A stretch of 64,000 nt of DNA, taken from positions 41,912 through 105,911 of the forward strand of contig DVHZ01000137.1 in assembly GCA_018711685.1 (NCBI GenBank), given 5' to 3'. Shown here piece after piece: positions 1 through 8,472 of the stretch (the first letter of the stretch is position 1; each line of letters opens with the position of its first letter). This DNA comes from Candidatus Excrementavichristensenella intestinipullorum. GTDB taxonomy: Bacteria; Bacillota; Clostridia; Christensenellales; Aristaeellaceae. Under the pieces are notes generated by a model that had not been told where the DNA came from, did not search any database, and worked only from the letters and a program-made list of their open reading frames with translations. The position numbers and the translations under genes are program-made.

Positions 1-112
1 CGTCCTTGACCACCAAAGCTCCCACCGGCATTTCTCCAGCGGCCAACGCCTTTTCCGCCTCAACCAGTGCCTGAGCCATATACTCCCTATCCTGAAGGCG
101 CTCTCCGTTCAT
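1..112 (-). CDS. tadA: tRNA adenosine(34) deaminase TadA, N-terminal part (cut by window edge)
   Basis: Only the first 37 codons are inside the window. They read as the start of the TadA fold: a short amphipathic helix (MAQALVEAEKALAAG) followed by GEMPVGALVV, which matches the conserved first helix and first strand (GEVPVGAVVV) of bacterial TadA. The zinc site (HAE and PCxxC) would lie beyond the edge. TadA converts A34 to inosine in the tRNA-Arg(ACG) anticodon. The ATG overlaps the ychF stop codon as ATGA, so the two genes are probably translationally coupled. The family call is firm for so short a piece but rests on the N-terminus alone. Confidence 0.8.
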   Translation of the reverse strand, partial: MNGERLQDREYMAQALVEAEKALAAGEMPVGALVVKD

Positions 113-1206
113 ACGTTGAAACGGAACAAGGTCACATCCCCGTCCTTCATCACGTAGTCCTTGCCCTCGCTGCGCACCAGTCCCTTTTCCTTGCAGGCGG
201 CCATGGAGCCCTCCCGCACCAGGTCGTCGTAGGCCACGATTTCGGCCCGGATAAAGCCCTTTTCAAAGTCGGTATGGATTTTGCCCGCCGCCTGGGGCGC
301 CTTGGTGCCCTGGGTAATGGTCCAGGCCCGCACTTCCTTGGGGCCGGCGGTGAGGAAGCTGATCTGGCCCAGCAGCGCGTAGCATAGCTTCACCAGCCGG
401 TCCAGACCCGACTGGCCGATGCCCATCTCCTCCAAAAAGAGCTGCTTTTCCTCCAAGGGCAGCTGGGCGATCTCTTCCTCCACCTTGGCGCAAATCACCA
501 ACACCTGGCTGCCCTCTTTTTGGGCGATTTCCCGTACCTGGCGCACCATGGGCAGGTTCTCCACATCGGTCCCCAGGTCTGCCTCGGCGATGTTGGCAGC
601 GTAGACCACCTTTTTCTGGGTGAGCAGGAACCAATCAGCGCAAGCCTGGCGCTGTTCCTCGGTGAGGGGGCAGGTGCGGGCGGGCAACCCCTGATTCAAG
701 TGCTCGGTCAAGGCCCTGGCGGCTTCCAGCTCCAGCTGATAGCGCTTTTCGCCATTCTTCACCAAATGGGCGGCCTTTCCTTCCCGCTTGCCCACCGTCT
801 CCAGGTCGGCCAGGATGAGCTCGGTTTGAATGGTATCGATATCCCGCGCCGGGTCTACGCTGCCGTCCACGTGAATCACGTTTTCGTCCTCAAAGCAGCG
901 CACCACGTGGACGATGGCGTCCACCTCCCGGATATGGCTCAAAAACTTATTGCCCAACCCCTCACCCCGGCTGGCCCCCTTCACCAGTCCGGCGATATCC
1001 ACGAATTCCAGCACGGCAGGGGTATACTTTTCCGGATTGTACATGCTGGCCAGCACGTCCAGCCGCTGGTCGGGCACGGCCACCACCCCGGTATTGGGCT
1101 CTATCGTACAAAAGGGATAATTGGCGGCCTGCGCCCCCGCGCAGGTAATGGCGTTAAACAGTGTGCTCTTGCCCACGTTGGGCAATCCGACCACGCCCAG
1201 CTTCAT
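109..1206 (-). CDS. ychF: Redox-regulated ribosome-binding ATPase YchF (Obg family)
   Basis: 365 residues, the usual YchF length. The protein opens with the P-loop GLPNVGKST (residues 6-14), has the [10 protein letters not shown] switch region near 68-77, and ends in a TGS-like C-terminal domain ([14 protein letters not shown] to FRFNV). YchF is a universally conserved P-loop protein that prefers ATP over GTP, binds ribosomes and modulates translation and stress responses. The ATG at 1206 is preceded by a GGAGCGGGA purine tract. A sigma-A promoter lies at 1239-1267. It is the first gene of a leftward unit with tadA, whose ATG overlaps the ychF stop. It is divergent from dnaA. Confidence 0.97.
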   Translation of the reverse strand: MKLGVVGLPNVGKSTLFNAITCAGAQAANYPFCTIEPNTGVVAVPDQRLDVLASMYNPEKYTPAVLEFVDIAGLVKGASRGEGLGNKFLSHIREVDAIVHVVRCFEDENVIHVDGSVDPARDIDTIQTELILADLETVGKREGKAAHLVKNGEKRYQLELEAARALTEHLNQGLPARTCPLTEEQRQACADWFLLTQKKVVYAANIAEADLGTDVENLPMVRQVREIAQKEGSQVLVICAKVEEEIAQLPLEEKQLFLEEMGIGQSGLDRLVKLCYALLGQISFLTAGPKEVRAWTITQGTKAPQAAGKIHTDFEKGFIRAEIVAYDDLVREGSMAACKEKGLVRSEGKDYVMKDGDVTLFRFNV

Positions 1207-1238
1207 GTCGTCCCGCTCCTTTACATGCCGTTTGGACC

Positions 1239-1267
1239 ATTATAGCGCATAGCGCCGAAAATGGCAA
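1239..1267 (-). promoter_or_regulatory. Sigma-A promoter of ychF-tadA
   Basis: Read on the minus strand: -35 TTGCCA (1267-1262), a 17-base spacer and a perfect -10 TATAAT (1244-1239). It ends about 33 bases before the ychF start codon, which suits a short leader. Confidence 0.7.
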
Positions 1268-1473
1268 TTGAATTCCGCGATGCCGGAATTGGGCTGGATT
1301 TCGGCAAAAATTTCCCAAAAAAGGTTGTGGGCGGCAATCCAGGCAAATAGGGGAAAAGGGCCCGGCGCACTCCCATATTTTGTGGTTTTCCAGAAGAAAT
1401 AGCCCAAAATTTGCCGCAATTTCCAGCCGTAATATTTTCGGCGCCAAATGGGGAAAAAAGCGGGGTCACATGC

Positions 1474-1502
1474 TTGATGAACCGGGGGTTTTTTGATATG
1501 AT
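1474..1502 (+). promoter_or_regulatory. Promoter of dnaA
   Basis: -35 TTGATG (1474-1479), 17-base spacer, -10 TATGAT (1497-1502). The DnaA boxes lie directly downstream, in the predicted 5' leader, where bound DnaA could repress its own gene. This autoregulation is well known in other bacteria. Confidence 0.6.
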
Positions 1503-1512
1503 AAGCAAGAAC

Positions 1513-1564
1513 TTATCCCCAATGTATACTTTTTCTCCACCTTGTGTGGATAATTTGTGGATAA
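1513..1564. promoter_or_regulatory. DnaA box cluster
   Basis: Two perfect DnaA boxes in reverse orientation, TGTGGATAA at 1545-1553 and 1556-1564, are 11 bases apart start to start. One single-mismatch box TTATCCCCA in forward orientation lies at 1513-1521. The 11-base phasing puts the two perfect boxes on the same face of the helix. Confidence 0.85.
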
Positions 1565-1611
1565 GTCTTTTTATGGAAGAAAATACGATTCTGAATTGCC
1601 GGGGGATACAA

Positions 1612-2919
1612 ATGAGCGTACAAGATCCATGGGACCAGGTGCTGAAAATCATGCAGAAACAAATGCAGAAGATCAGCTATGATACCTGGATTCGCACGTC
1701 CCAGGTGATGGCCGTCAGCGAAAACCGGCTGGTACTGGGCATACAGGATGTGACCGGGGTGCAGATCATGCGCCAACGGTACAGCCAGATGCTGATTGCA
1801 GCGGTGCGGGAGGCCTACGGCCGCAACCTAGACGTGGTGCTGACCAACGTGAACGAGCCCATACCCCCGGAAGCGACGGGGAACGTGGACCCGGCCGGCC
1901 AGCTGAACAGCAAATATACCTTCGACACCTTCGTGGTGGGCGAATCCAACCGGTTTGCCCACGCGGCTTCCCTGGCGGTAGCGGAACTTCCGGGGGAAGC
2001 CTATAACCCGCTGTTTTTGTACGGAGGCGTGGGACTGGGCAAGACCCACTTAATGCACGCCATCGGCCACTATTTGCGGGAGGAGAGCCCGGAGATGAGC
2101 GTGCTGTACATTACCAGCGAACGCTTCACCAACGAGGTGATCGAGGCCATCCAGAACCGCAAAACCCAGGAACTTAGGGACAGGCTGCGGGGAGTGGACG
2201 TGTTGATGGTGGACGACATCCAGTTCATCGCTGGAAAGACCAGCACCCAGGAAGAATTCTTCCACACCTTCAACCACCTGCATTCCGGGGGCAAGCAGAT
2301 CATCATCTCCTCGGACCGTCCGCCCAAGGATATTCCCACCCTGGAGGAACGGCTTCGCTCCCGGTTCGAGTGGGGGCTCATCGCCGACATCCAAAAGCCG
2401 GACTATGAGACCCGGGTGGCCATCCTACGGCGTAAGGCCAGCACTGAGCACATGGAGGTACCCGACGAGGTGCTCAACTTCATCGCCGAAAAGGTGGAAT
2501 CAAACATCCGGGAGCTGGAAGGTTCTCTGATCCGGGTAGGGGCTAAGGCCAGCCTAGAGCAAAAGAGCATCACCCTGGAACTGGCCCAGCAGTCTCTAAG
2601 CAGCTTGGTAAGCGCCCGGTCGGTGAAGCGGGTAACCCCGGAAGCCATCATGCAGGCGGTGGCCGACTATTATCGGGTAGACAAGGGGGACCTGACCAGC
2701 CAGCGCCGCAGCCGGGAAATCGCCCTGCCCCGCCAGGTGGCCATGTACCTGACCCGGGAGCTGACCGGGCTGTCCACCACCCGCATCGGGGACGCCTTCG
2801 GCGGGCGGGACCACACCACGGTGATGCACGGCTGCGACAAGATCGCCGCCACCGCCCGGGAACTGCCCCAGATGGCCAAGACCCTGGACGACATCCGGGC
2901 CGCCATCCGGGACCGGTAG
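1612..2919 (+). CDS. dnaA: Chromosomal replication initiator protein DnaA
   Basis: 435 residues when started at ATG 1612. DnaA initiates replication by binding TTATCCACA boxes and opening the origin. N-terminal domain I starts DPWDQVLKIMQ, the AAA+ Walker A GGVGLGKTHL is near residue 138, Walker B is MVDDIQF, and the C-terminal DNA-binding helix-turn-helix carries the signature GGRDHTTVMHGCDKI. An in-frame ATG at 1573 would add 13 residues, but the 1612 start aligns better with the usual domain I, where a Trp falls at residue 7 or 8, and has a GGGGG ribosome site. Upstream DnaA boxes suggest autoregulation. dnaN follows after 254 bases. Confidence 0.98.
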   Translation: MSVQDPWDQVLKIMQKQMQKISYDTWIRTSQVMAVSENRLVLGIQDVTGVQIMRQRYSQMLIAAVREAYGRNLDVVLTNVNEPIPPEATGNVDPAGQLNSKYTFDTFVVGESNRFAHAASLAVAELPGEAYNPLFLYGGVGLGKTHLMHAIGHYLREESPEMSVLYITSERFTNEVIEAIQNRKTQELRDRLRGVDVLMVDDIQFIAGKTSTQEEFFHTFNHLHSGGKQIIISSDRPPKDIPTLEERLRSRFEWGLIADIQKPDYETRVAILRRKASTEHMEVPDEVLNFIAEKVESNIRELEGSLIRVGAKASLEQKSITLELAQQSLSSLVSARSVKRVTPEAIMQAVADYYRVDKGDLTSQRRSREIALPRQVAMYLTRELTGLSTTRIGDAFGGRDHTTVMHGCDKIAATARELPQMAKTLDDIRAAIRDR

Positions 2920-3173
2920 GCGGCCGGACAAAGGGCGCCGGGCCCATGGCCGTCAGGGCGCCCGCTGGGTATAATTTGGGGATGAAACAGGGGGTTGACG
3001 CACCGGTTTCCCCAAAATATTCCCGGGGAAAAATCCCGCCCCGCCTGGGCTTCACCCCCTTTTCCACAGTTTCCACACGTCTACTACGGCGACTGTGATA
3101 ACTATTCTTTCTACAGCGAACACCAAAACTTCTACGGACGCGGCAAAGCGCCCGGGAAAACAGGAGGAACGCC
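2920..3173. other. dnaA-dnaN intergenic region, candidate oriC part 2
   Basis: This gap holds two degenerate DnaA boxes in tandem, TTTTCCACA (3060-3068) and GTTTCCACA (3069-3077), plus a GGGCGCC/GGCGCCC inverted repeat just after dnaA (about 2934-2965) that could end dnaA transcription. It also has AT-rich patches (CCCAAAATATTCCC). A dnaA-dnaN gap with extra boxes resembles the second half of bipartite Firmicute origins. The dnaN ribosome site AGGAGG lies just before ATG 3174. Confidence 0.5.
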
Positions 3174-4280
3174 ATGAAATTTTCCTGCGAGGCCCAAGTT
3201 TTGCTGGGCGGATTGTCCATCGTCACCCGCGTGCTGTCCGCCCGCACCACTCAGCCCATCCTGGAAGGGGTGCTGGTGAAAACCACCGACGAAGGATTGC
3301 AGCTCACCTGCTCCGACGGAGCCATTAGCGTACTCACCACGGTACCCGCCCAGATTAGCGAGGAAGGGACGGTGGTGATGCCGGGCAAGCTGTTCCTGGA
3401 CGTGGTACGCAAAATGCCCCAGGCCCAGCTAAAAGTAACCGTCAACGAGCATTGGGTAGCCAAGCTGAGTTCTCAGGGAGTGCGCATGACCCTTTCGGGC
3501 CAAGCCGGGGAGCTGTATCCGTCGCTGCCCCTGGTCAGCGCGGAAAATTCCTTCGTGCTGCCCCAGACCTTGCTGCGGGACATGATCCAGCAGACCAGCT
3601 TCGCCATCGCCGTAGAGGACCCCCGCAAGGTGCTCAACGGATGCCTGCTGGAGCTGGACAACGGGGAAGCCCGCATGGTGGCCCTGGACGGGTTCCGTCT
3701 GGCCCTGCGCCTGGCCCGGGTAGGAGCGGAAGCGCCCAGCTTGAAGGCCATCATCCCGAGCAAAGCGGTCACCGAGATCGCCCGGGTGCTGGAGGGGGAC
3801 GAAAACAAGATGGCCATGGTGCTCATCGGCGGCAACCAACTGCTGATGAACCTGGAAAATACCCAGCTCTACGCCACCCTCATTGAGGGAGAGTACATCA
3901 ATTACCGGCAGATTCTGCCCGGCAGCTGGCAGACCCGGGTGACCTTCGACCGGGACCAATTGGCCATGTGCGTGGAGCGCTGCTCCCTCATCGCCCGGGA
4001 GGGCAAGAACAACCTGATCCGCATGGAAATCGGCCAGGGGCGCATGGTGATCACCTCCAACGCGGAGAACGGGGAAGCCTACGAGGAACTGGAAGCCGAG
4101 GTAGAGGGGGACGACCTGACCATCGCCTTCAACGTGACCTACGTGTCCGATATCCTGCGGGTGTTGCCCGAGGGCAGGCATTACATGCGCTTTAACTCCC
4201 CGGTGAGTCCCTGCGTGGTGTGTCCCACGGAAGGGGACGATTTCCTGTACCTGATGCTGCCGGTGCGGGTGAACGCCTGA
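3174..4280 (+). CDS. dnaN: DNA polymerase III beta subunit (sliding clamp)
   Basis: 368 residues, normal for the beta clamp, which forms a ring dimer around DNA and tethers the polymerase. The start MKFSCEAQVLLGGLSIVTRVLSART and the end YLMLPVRVNA are typical of the three-fold repeated clamp fold (the C-terminal MPxR motif that contacts partners appears as LPVR). The ATG follows an ideal AGGAGG site. The stop overlaps the next ATG as TGATG. In most Firmicutes recF and gyrB follow; here mnmE does. Confidence 0.98.
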   Translation: MKFSCEAQVLLGGLSIVTRVLSARTTQPILEGVLVKTTDEGLQLTCSDGAISVLTTVPAQISEEGTVVMPGKLFLDVVRKMPQAQLKVTVNEHWVAKLSSQGVRMTLSGQAGELYPSLPLVSAENSFVLPQTLLRDMIQQTSFAIAVEDPRKVLNGCLLELDNGEARMVALDGFRLALRLARVGAEAPSLKAIIPSKAVTEIARVLEGDENKMAMVLIGGNQLLMNLENTQLYATLIEGEYINYRQILPGSWQTRVTFDRDQLAMCVERCSLIAREGKNNLIRMEIGQGRMVITSNAENGEAYEELEAEVEGDDLTIAFNVTYVSDILRVLPEGRHYMRFNSPVSPCVVCPTEGDDFLYLMLPVRVNA

Positions 4281-5617
4281 TGGGGGACACCATCGCGGCC
4301 ATCGCTACAGCCAGAGGCGAGGCGGGAGTCGCCATTGTGCGCATCAGCGGCCCCCAAGCCCAGCGGATATTGGGGGAATGCTTTCAAGCGGCCCGGGGAA
4401 ATGTGGCGCCGGGCCGGCTTTGCTATGGGCACGTGGTGGACGGCCAGGGCGAGGCCATGGACGAGGCCATGGGGGTGCTCATGAAGGGGCCTGCCTCCTA
4501 TACCCGGGAGGACGTGGCCGAAATCCAGTGCCACGGCGGAGAGGTGAACGCCCAGCGGGTGCTGCGCCGGGTGTTGGAGGCGGGAGCGCGCCTGGCGGAG
4601 CCGGGGGAGTTTACCCGCCGCGCCTTTGAAAACGGGCGGATGGACTTGAGCCAGGCTGAGGCGGTGATGGCCTTGGTGGGGGCCAAGGGCCAAGCCGCGG
4701 CCCGGGCGGCGGTCCGGCAGATGAGCGGCGGCGTCTCCCAACTGGTGGAGGAAGCGGCCAAGGGCATATTGGACATGCTCTCCCTCATCGAGGCAGGCAA
4801 CGATTTTCCCGAGGAAGTGGAGGAACAGGCCGCCCGGGACCAGCTGCTGCGGGACATCCGCCAGGTGTACAGGGCGCTACAGCGGGCGGGGGACCCTACG
4901 AGGGCCAGGCTGGTGCGCAGCGGGGCGGTGGCGGCGCTGTGCGGCCGGCCCAATACGGGCAAATCTTCTTTGATGAACGCCCTGCTGGAATACCAGCGGG
5001 CCATCGTCACCAACCAGCCGGGCACCACCCGGGACACCCTCACCGAGACCATGGAGGTGGAGGGGCTGCCCGTAGCGCTGACCGATACAGCCGGCCAGCG
5101 GGACTGCGCCGACCAGGCGGAGCGCATCGGGGTGGACCGGGCCCGGCAGGCGGAGGAACAGGCCGATCTGGTGCTGCTGGTGCTGGATGGAAGCCAGAGC
5201 GCCCAGCCGGAGGATCTGGACATGATTTCCCGGGCGGACCAGCGGTACCTGGCGGTGATCAACAAATGCGACAGGCCCCTGGTCTTTGACGTGAACCTGG
5301 TGAAGCACCTGGAGCGGGTAAGCACCTGCGCCCTCAACGGGGCGGGGATGGACCAGCTGCGCGCCGCGATCCGCCGCAGGCTTTCCGGCGCGGCGTCGGA
5401 GGAAGCGCTGATCACCGGGGAAAGGCAGCTGGCGCTGTGCGCCCAGGCCCTTCAGCGCCTGGAAAGCGCCCGGACGGGGCTGGAAGCGGGCTTTCCCGCC
5501 GACGTGGCGGCGGTGGATTTGCAGGGCGCTTTGGAGGCGCTGTGGTCCATTACCGGCAAAAATGCCCGGGAGAGCGTCATCGATCAGGTATTTTCCAGGT
5601 TTTGTGTAGGAAAATAG
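4280..5617 (+). CDS. mnmE: tRNA uridine-5-carboxymethylaminomethyl modification GTPase MnmE
   Basis: 445 residues from ATG 4280, which overlaps the dnaN stop by one base. MnmE works with MnmG (encoded near 17.5 kb here) to add cmnm5 to the wobble uridine of certain tRNAs. Visible parts: N-terminal formyl-THF-binding domain (DTIAAIATARGEAGVAIVRISG), G-domain motifs GRPNTGKSS and DTAGQR, NKCD (G4), and the C-terminal FCVGK whose Cys is the conserved FCIGK residue. In many genomes mnmE and mnmG sit together near the origin; here they are about 12 kb apart. Confidence 0.97.
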   Translation: MGDTIAAIATARGEAGVAIVRISGPQAQRILGECFQAARGNVAPGRLCYGHVVDGQGEAMDEAMGVLMKGPASYTREDVAEIQCHGGEVNAQRVLRRVLEAGARLAEPGEFTRRAFENGRMDLSQAEAVMALVGAKGQAAARAAVRQMSGGVSQLVEEAAKGILDMLSLIEAGNDFPEEVEEQAARDQLLRDIRQVYRALQRAGDPTRARLVRSGAVAALCGRPNTGKSSLMNALLEYQRAIVTNQPGTTRDTLTETMEVEGLPVALTDTAGQRDCADQAERIGVDRARQAEEQADLVLLVLDGSQSAQPEDLDMISRADQRYLAVINKCDRPLVFDVNLVKHLERVSTCALNGAGMDQLRAAIRRRLSGAASEEALITGERQLALCAQALQRLESARTGLEAGFPADVAAVDLQGALEALWSITGKNARESVIDQVFSRFCVGK

Positions 5618-5630
5618 GCGAAGAATGTGG

Positions 5631-5659
5631 TTGAACTTAACGCGGGAAGCCGATATAAT
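5631..5659 (+). promoter_or_regulatory. Promoter of the 2-oxoacid oxidoreductase operon
   Basis: -35 TTGAAC (5631-5636), 17-base spacer, perfect -10 TATAAT (5654-5659), about 37 bases before the ferredoxin-subunit ATG. Confidence 0.75.
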
Positions 5660-5695
5660 CAATAGATACATTGAGCGAATAGAGGTGTGTGGAAG

Positions 5696-5899
5696 ATGGC
5701 CAGCGTACATATCGCCCAGGATACCTGTAAGGGATGCGGCCTGTGCGTGGACAGCTGCCCCAAGGGCATTCTGGCGCTGTCCGGCAAGATCAACCAAAAA
5801 GGGTACCACCCCGCCGAGTGCGTGGATCCGGACAAGTGCATCGGCTGCGCGTTCTGCGCCCGGATGTGCCCGGACTGCGCGATTACGGTGGAGAAGTAA
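5696..5899 (+). CDS. korD: 2-oxoacid:ferredoxin oxidoreductase, ferredoxin-like delta subunit
   Basis: 67 residues with two 4Fe-4S motifs, CKGCGLCVDSCPKG and CIGCAFCARMCPDC. It is the small iron-sulfur subunit that passes electrons from the thiamine-diphosphate centre to ferredoxin. ATG 5696 is chosen over the in-frame GTG nine bases upstream because AGAGG at 5681-5685 gives a normal spacing. It is the first gene of an operon with the alpha, beta and gamma subunits, which fixes its role. Confidence 0.93.
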   Translation: MASVHIAQDTCKGCGLCVDSCPKGILALSGKINQKGYHPAECVDPDKCIGCAFCARMCPDCAITVEK

Positions 5900-5921
5900 A
5901 GGGCGAGGAGGCTGAAACACA

Positions 5922-6989
5922 ATGGCGGATCGAGTCATGATGAAGGGCAACGAGGCCATCGCCGAGGCCGCCGTCCAGGCGGGCTGCCGGTATTTCTTCG
6001 GTTACCCCATCACCCCCCAGAACGAAATTCCCGAATATATGTCCAAGCGCTTGCCCGAGGTGGGCGGCGCGTTCCTCCAGGCGGAGAGCGAAGTGGCGGC
6101 CATCAACATGGTGTATGGCGCTGCGGGCACCGGAGCCAGGGTCATGACCAGCTCTTCCAGCCCGGGCATCTCCCTGAAGCAGGAGGGCATCAGCTATATC
6201 GTGGGCGCGGAGCTGCCCTGCGTCATCGTGAACATTGTCCGGGGCGGCCCGGGCCTGGGCTCCATTCAGCCCGCCCAGTCCGACTATTGGCAGGCCACCC
6301 GGGGCGGCGGCCACGGGGACTATAACCTGTGCGTATTCGCCCCCAGCACGGTGCAGGAGGCGGTGGAGCTCACCCAGCGGGCCTTCGACGTGGCGGACCA
6401 GTACCGCACCCCGGTGATGGTGCTGGGCGACGGCGTCATCGGCCAGATGATGGAGCCGGTGCGCATGCCCGACTATAAAAAGCGGGACCTGCCCGAAAAG
6501 GATTGGGCCGCCACCGGCTGGAAGGAAGGCTGCGGCCGGGAGCGGGCGGTGATCAATTCCCTGTACATCCAGCCCGACGCCTGCGAGGCCCACAACCTGA
6601 AGATCCAGAAGAAGATGCAGAAGCTGGCCGAGAACGAACTGCTCTACGCCACCGAGATGATGGACGACGCAGATTTCGCCATCGTGGCCTACGGCACCAC
6701 CGCCCGCATCGCCCTGAGCGCGGTGCGCAAGCTGCGCCAGCAGGGGCATAAGGTGGGGCTCATCCGGCCCATCACCCTGTGGCCCTTCCCCACCCAAGCC
6801 ATCGCCCAGGCGGCCAAGCAGGTCAAGGGCATGCTCACGGTGGAGATGAGCTTGGGCCAGATGGTGGAGGACGTGCGCCTGGCGGTGAACGGCGCTTGCC
6901 CGGTGGCCTTCTTTGGACGCACCGGCGGCATGATCCCCGGGGTCAAGGAAATCGCGGAGCGCGCGCTCGCCATGAAGGAGGGACTGTAA
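5922..6989 (+). CDS. korA: 2-oxoacid:ferredoxin oxidoreductase alpha subunit (KorA/VorB type)
   Basis: 355 residues. The start [40 protein letters not shown] is typical of the VorB/KorA alpha subunit, with the substrate-region signature GYPITP and the C-terminal core ([13 protein letters not shown]) of the transketolase-like domain. The complex oxidatively decarboxylates a 2-oxoacid to acyl-CoA with ferredoxin as acceptor, or runs in reverse. VorB-type subunits often act on branched-chain 2-oxoacids, but sequence reading alone cannot separate that from 2-oxoglutarate. The next gene's ATG overlaps its TAA by one base. Confidence 0.93.
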   Translation: MADRVMMKGNEAIAEAAVQAGCRYFFGYPITPQNEIPEYMSKRLPEVGGAFLQAESEVAAINMVYGAAGTGARVMTSSSSPGISLKQEGISYIVGAELPCVIVNIVRGGPGLGSIQPAQSDYWQATRGGGHGDYNLCVFAPSTVQEAVELTQRAFDVADQYRTPVMVLGDGVIGQMMEPVRMPDYKKRDLPEKDWAATGWKEGCGRERAVINSLYIQPDACEAHNLKIQKKMQKLAENELLYATEMMDDADFAIVAYGTTARIALSAVRKLRQQGHKVGLIRPITLWPFPTQAIAQAAKQVKGMLTVEMSLGQMVEDVRLAVNGACPVAFFGRTGGMIPGVKEIAERALAMKEGL

Positions 6990-7726
6990 TGGCCATCGTA
7001 TTTGAAAAGCCCAAAATGTTGGCGGACGTGCCCTTTCACTACTGCCCCGGCTGCACCCACGGCATCATCCACCGGCTGGTGGCCGAGGCCATCGACCAGT
7101 TGGGCGTGGGGGACAAGACCATCGGCGTAGCGCCGGTGGGGTGCGCGGTGTTCGCCTATAACTACTTTAACTGCGATATGTACGAGGCTTCCCACGGCCG
7201 CGCCCCGGCGGTGGCCACCGGCATCAAGCGGGCCCGGCCCCAGAACGTGGTGTTCACCTACCAGGGCGACGGCGACCTGGCCTCCATCGGCGCGGCGGAG
7301 ATCGTCCACGCCGCCACCCGGGGAGAGAAGATCACCGTAATCTTCGTCAACAATGCCATCTACGGCATGACCGGCGGCCAGATGGCCCCCACCACCCTGA
7401 TCGGCCAGAAGTCCACCACCTCCCCCTATGGCCGGGACGTGGAGCGCAACGGCAACCCCATCCGGGTGAGCGAGATGCTGGCCACCCTGGACGGCCCGGC
7501 GCTGATCCAGCGGGTGAGCGTCCACGACGTCAAGCACGTGCTGGAGGCGGGCAAGGCCATCAAGAAGGCGTTCCAGTACCAGCTGGAGGGCAAGGGCTTT
7601 AGCCTCATTGAGGTTTTGTCCACCTGCCCCACCAACTGGGGCATGACCCCCAAAGAGGCCCTGAAGTGGCTGGTGGACAACATGATCCCCCAGTATCCGC
7701 TGGGCGTCAAGAAGGAGGTGCAGTGA
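6989..7726 (+). CDS. korB: 2-oxoacid:ferredoxin oxidoreductase beta subunit (thiamine diphosphate-binding)
   Basis: 245 residues from ATG 6989, which overlaps the alpha stop (TAATG). The thiamine diphosphate and Mg-binding motif is visible as [20 protein letters not shown] followed by [11 protein letters not shown]. An N-terminal CPGCTHG matches the Cys motif seen in KorB proteins. It forms the catalytic centre together with the alpha subunit. Longer in-frame upstream sequence lies inside the alpha gene and is not used. Confidence 0.94.
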   Translation: MAIVFEKPKMLADVPFHYCPGCTHGIIHRLVAEAIDQLGVGDKTIGVAPVGCAVFAYNYFNCDMYEASHGRAPAVATGIKRARPQNVVFTYQGDGDLASIGAAEIVHAATRGEKITVIFVNNAIYGMTGGQMAPTTLIGQKSTTSPYGRDVERNGNPIRVSEMLATLDGPALIQRVSVHDVKHVLEAGKAIKKAFQYQLEGKGFSLIEVLSTCPTNWGMTPKEALKWLVDNMIPQYPLGVKKEVQ

Positions 7727-7727
7727 C

Positions 7728-8267
7728 ATGGAAAAGCGCATGATCATCGCCGGATTCGGCGGCCAGGGCGTGCTGCTCATCGGCCAGCTCATCGCCTACG
7801 CGGGAATGCTGGCGGACAAGGAGGTCTCCTGGATGCCCTCCTACGGCCCCGAGATGCGGGGCGGCAGCGCCAACTGCGCGGTGGTGGTGTCCGACGAGCC
7901 GGTGGCTTCCCCCAAGGTGGAGGAGGCCGACCTGGTCATCGCCATGAACCGACCCAGCATGGAGCTGTTTGAAAAGGCGTTGGTGCCCGGCGGCGTGCTG
8001 ATCTACAACAGCAGCCTGATCGACGTCAAGCCCACCCGGCAGGATATCCAGGTGGTGGCGGTGCCCTGCAACGACATCGCCAACGACTTGGGCTCCCTGC
8101 GCTCCACCAACATGGTGATGCTGGGCGCTTACGCCGGGGTCACCGGGGAGTATAGCGTGGATACCCTGATGGGCGCCCTGCGCCATAAGCTGGGTCCCTC
8201 CAAGGAGAAATTCATGCCCGCCAACCAAAAGGCCATTGAGGCCGGAATGGCGGCGGTTCGGGGGTAA
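7728..8267 (+). CDS. korC: 2-oxoacid:ferredoxin oxidoreductase gamma subunit
   Basis: 179 residues. It contains the gamma-subunit signature GFGGQGVLLIGQLIAYAG and the SYGPEMRGGSANC motif. The gamma subunit completes the four-polypeptide oxidoreductase and helps shape the active site. The start is two bases after the beta stop, with GAAGGAGGTG upstream. The order delta-alpha-beta-gamma is a common KOR/VOR operon order. Confidence 0.94.
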   Translation: MEKRMIIAGFGGQGVLLIGQLIAYAGMLADKEVSWMPSYGPEMRGGSANCAVVVSDEPVASPKVEEADLVIAMNRPSMELFEKALVPGGVLIYNSSLIDVKPTRQDIQVVAVPCNDIANDLGSLRSTNMVMLGAYAGVTGEYSVDTLMGALRHKLGPSKEKFMPANQKAIEAGMAAVRG

Positions 8268-8268
8268 A

Positions 8269-8472
8269 ATGGATATCCAGCTGGGGGACTTGGTCCAAAT
8301 GAAAAAACCCCATCCCTGCGGCAGCCTGAATTGGACGGTGACGCGGGTGGGCGCGGATATCAAGATCAAATGCCAGGGCTGCGGCCGCGTGGTCATGCTG
8401 GACCGGGCGGTGTTTGAGAAACGACTGAAAAAAATCCTGCGCCGCCAGGCGGGAGAGGAAGGGCCTTCATGA
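8269..8472 (+). CDS. DUF951 family small protein
   Basis: 67 residues starting MDIQLGDLVQMKKPHPCGS and continuing WTVTRVGADIKIKCQGCGRVVMLDR, the DUF951 signature with three Cys. The family is conserved in Firmicutes (YyzM in Bacillus) and its biochemical role is unknown; in Bacillus it sits beside ychF. Here it sits between the oxidoreductase operon and the signal peptidases, and its stop overlaps the next ATG as ATGA. The start at 8269 lies two bases after the gamma stop. Confidence 0.9.
   Translation: MDIQLGDLVQMKKPHPCGSLNWTVTRVGADIKIKCQGCGRVVMLDRAVFEKRLKKILRRQAGEEGPS

Larger units (their letters stand above)
1207..1611. other. Divergent ychF/dnaA intergenic region, candidate oriC part 1
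   Basis: About 400 bases without a gene, clearly richer in A and T than the flanking genes. It contains divergent promoters for ychF and dnaA, a small hairpin around 1270-1290 (AATTCCG paired with CGGAATT), several A-runs and T-runs that could help unwinding, and a cluster of DnaA boxes at 1513-1564. This matches the region upstream of dnaA that forms part of the bipartite origin in many Firmicutes. Origin activity is inferred, not shown. Confidence 0.6.
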
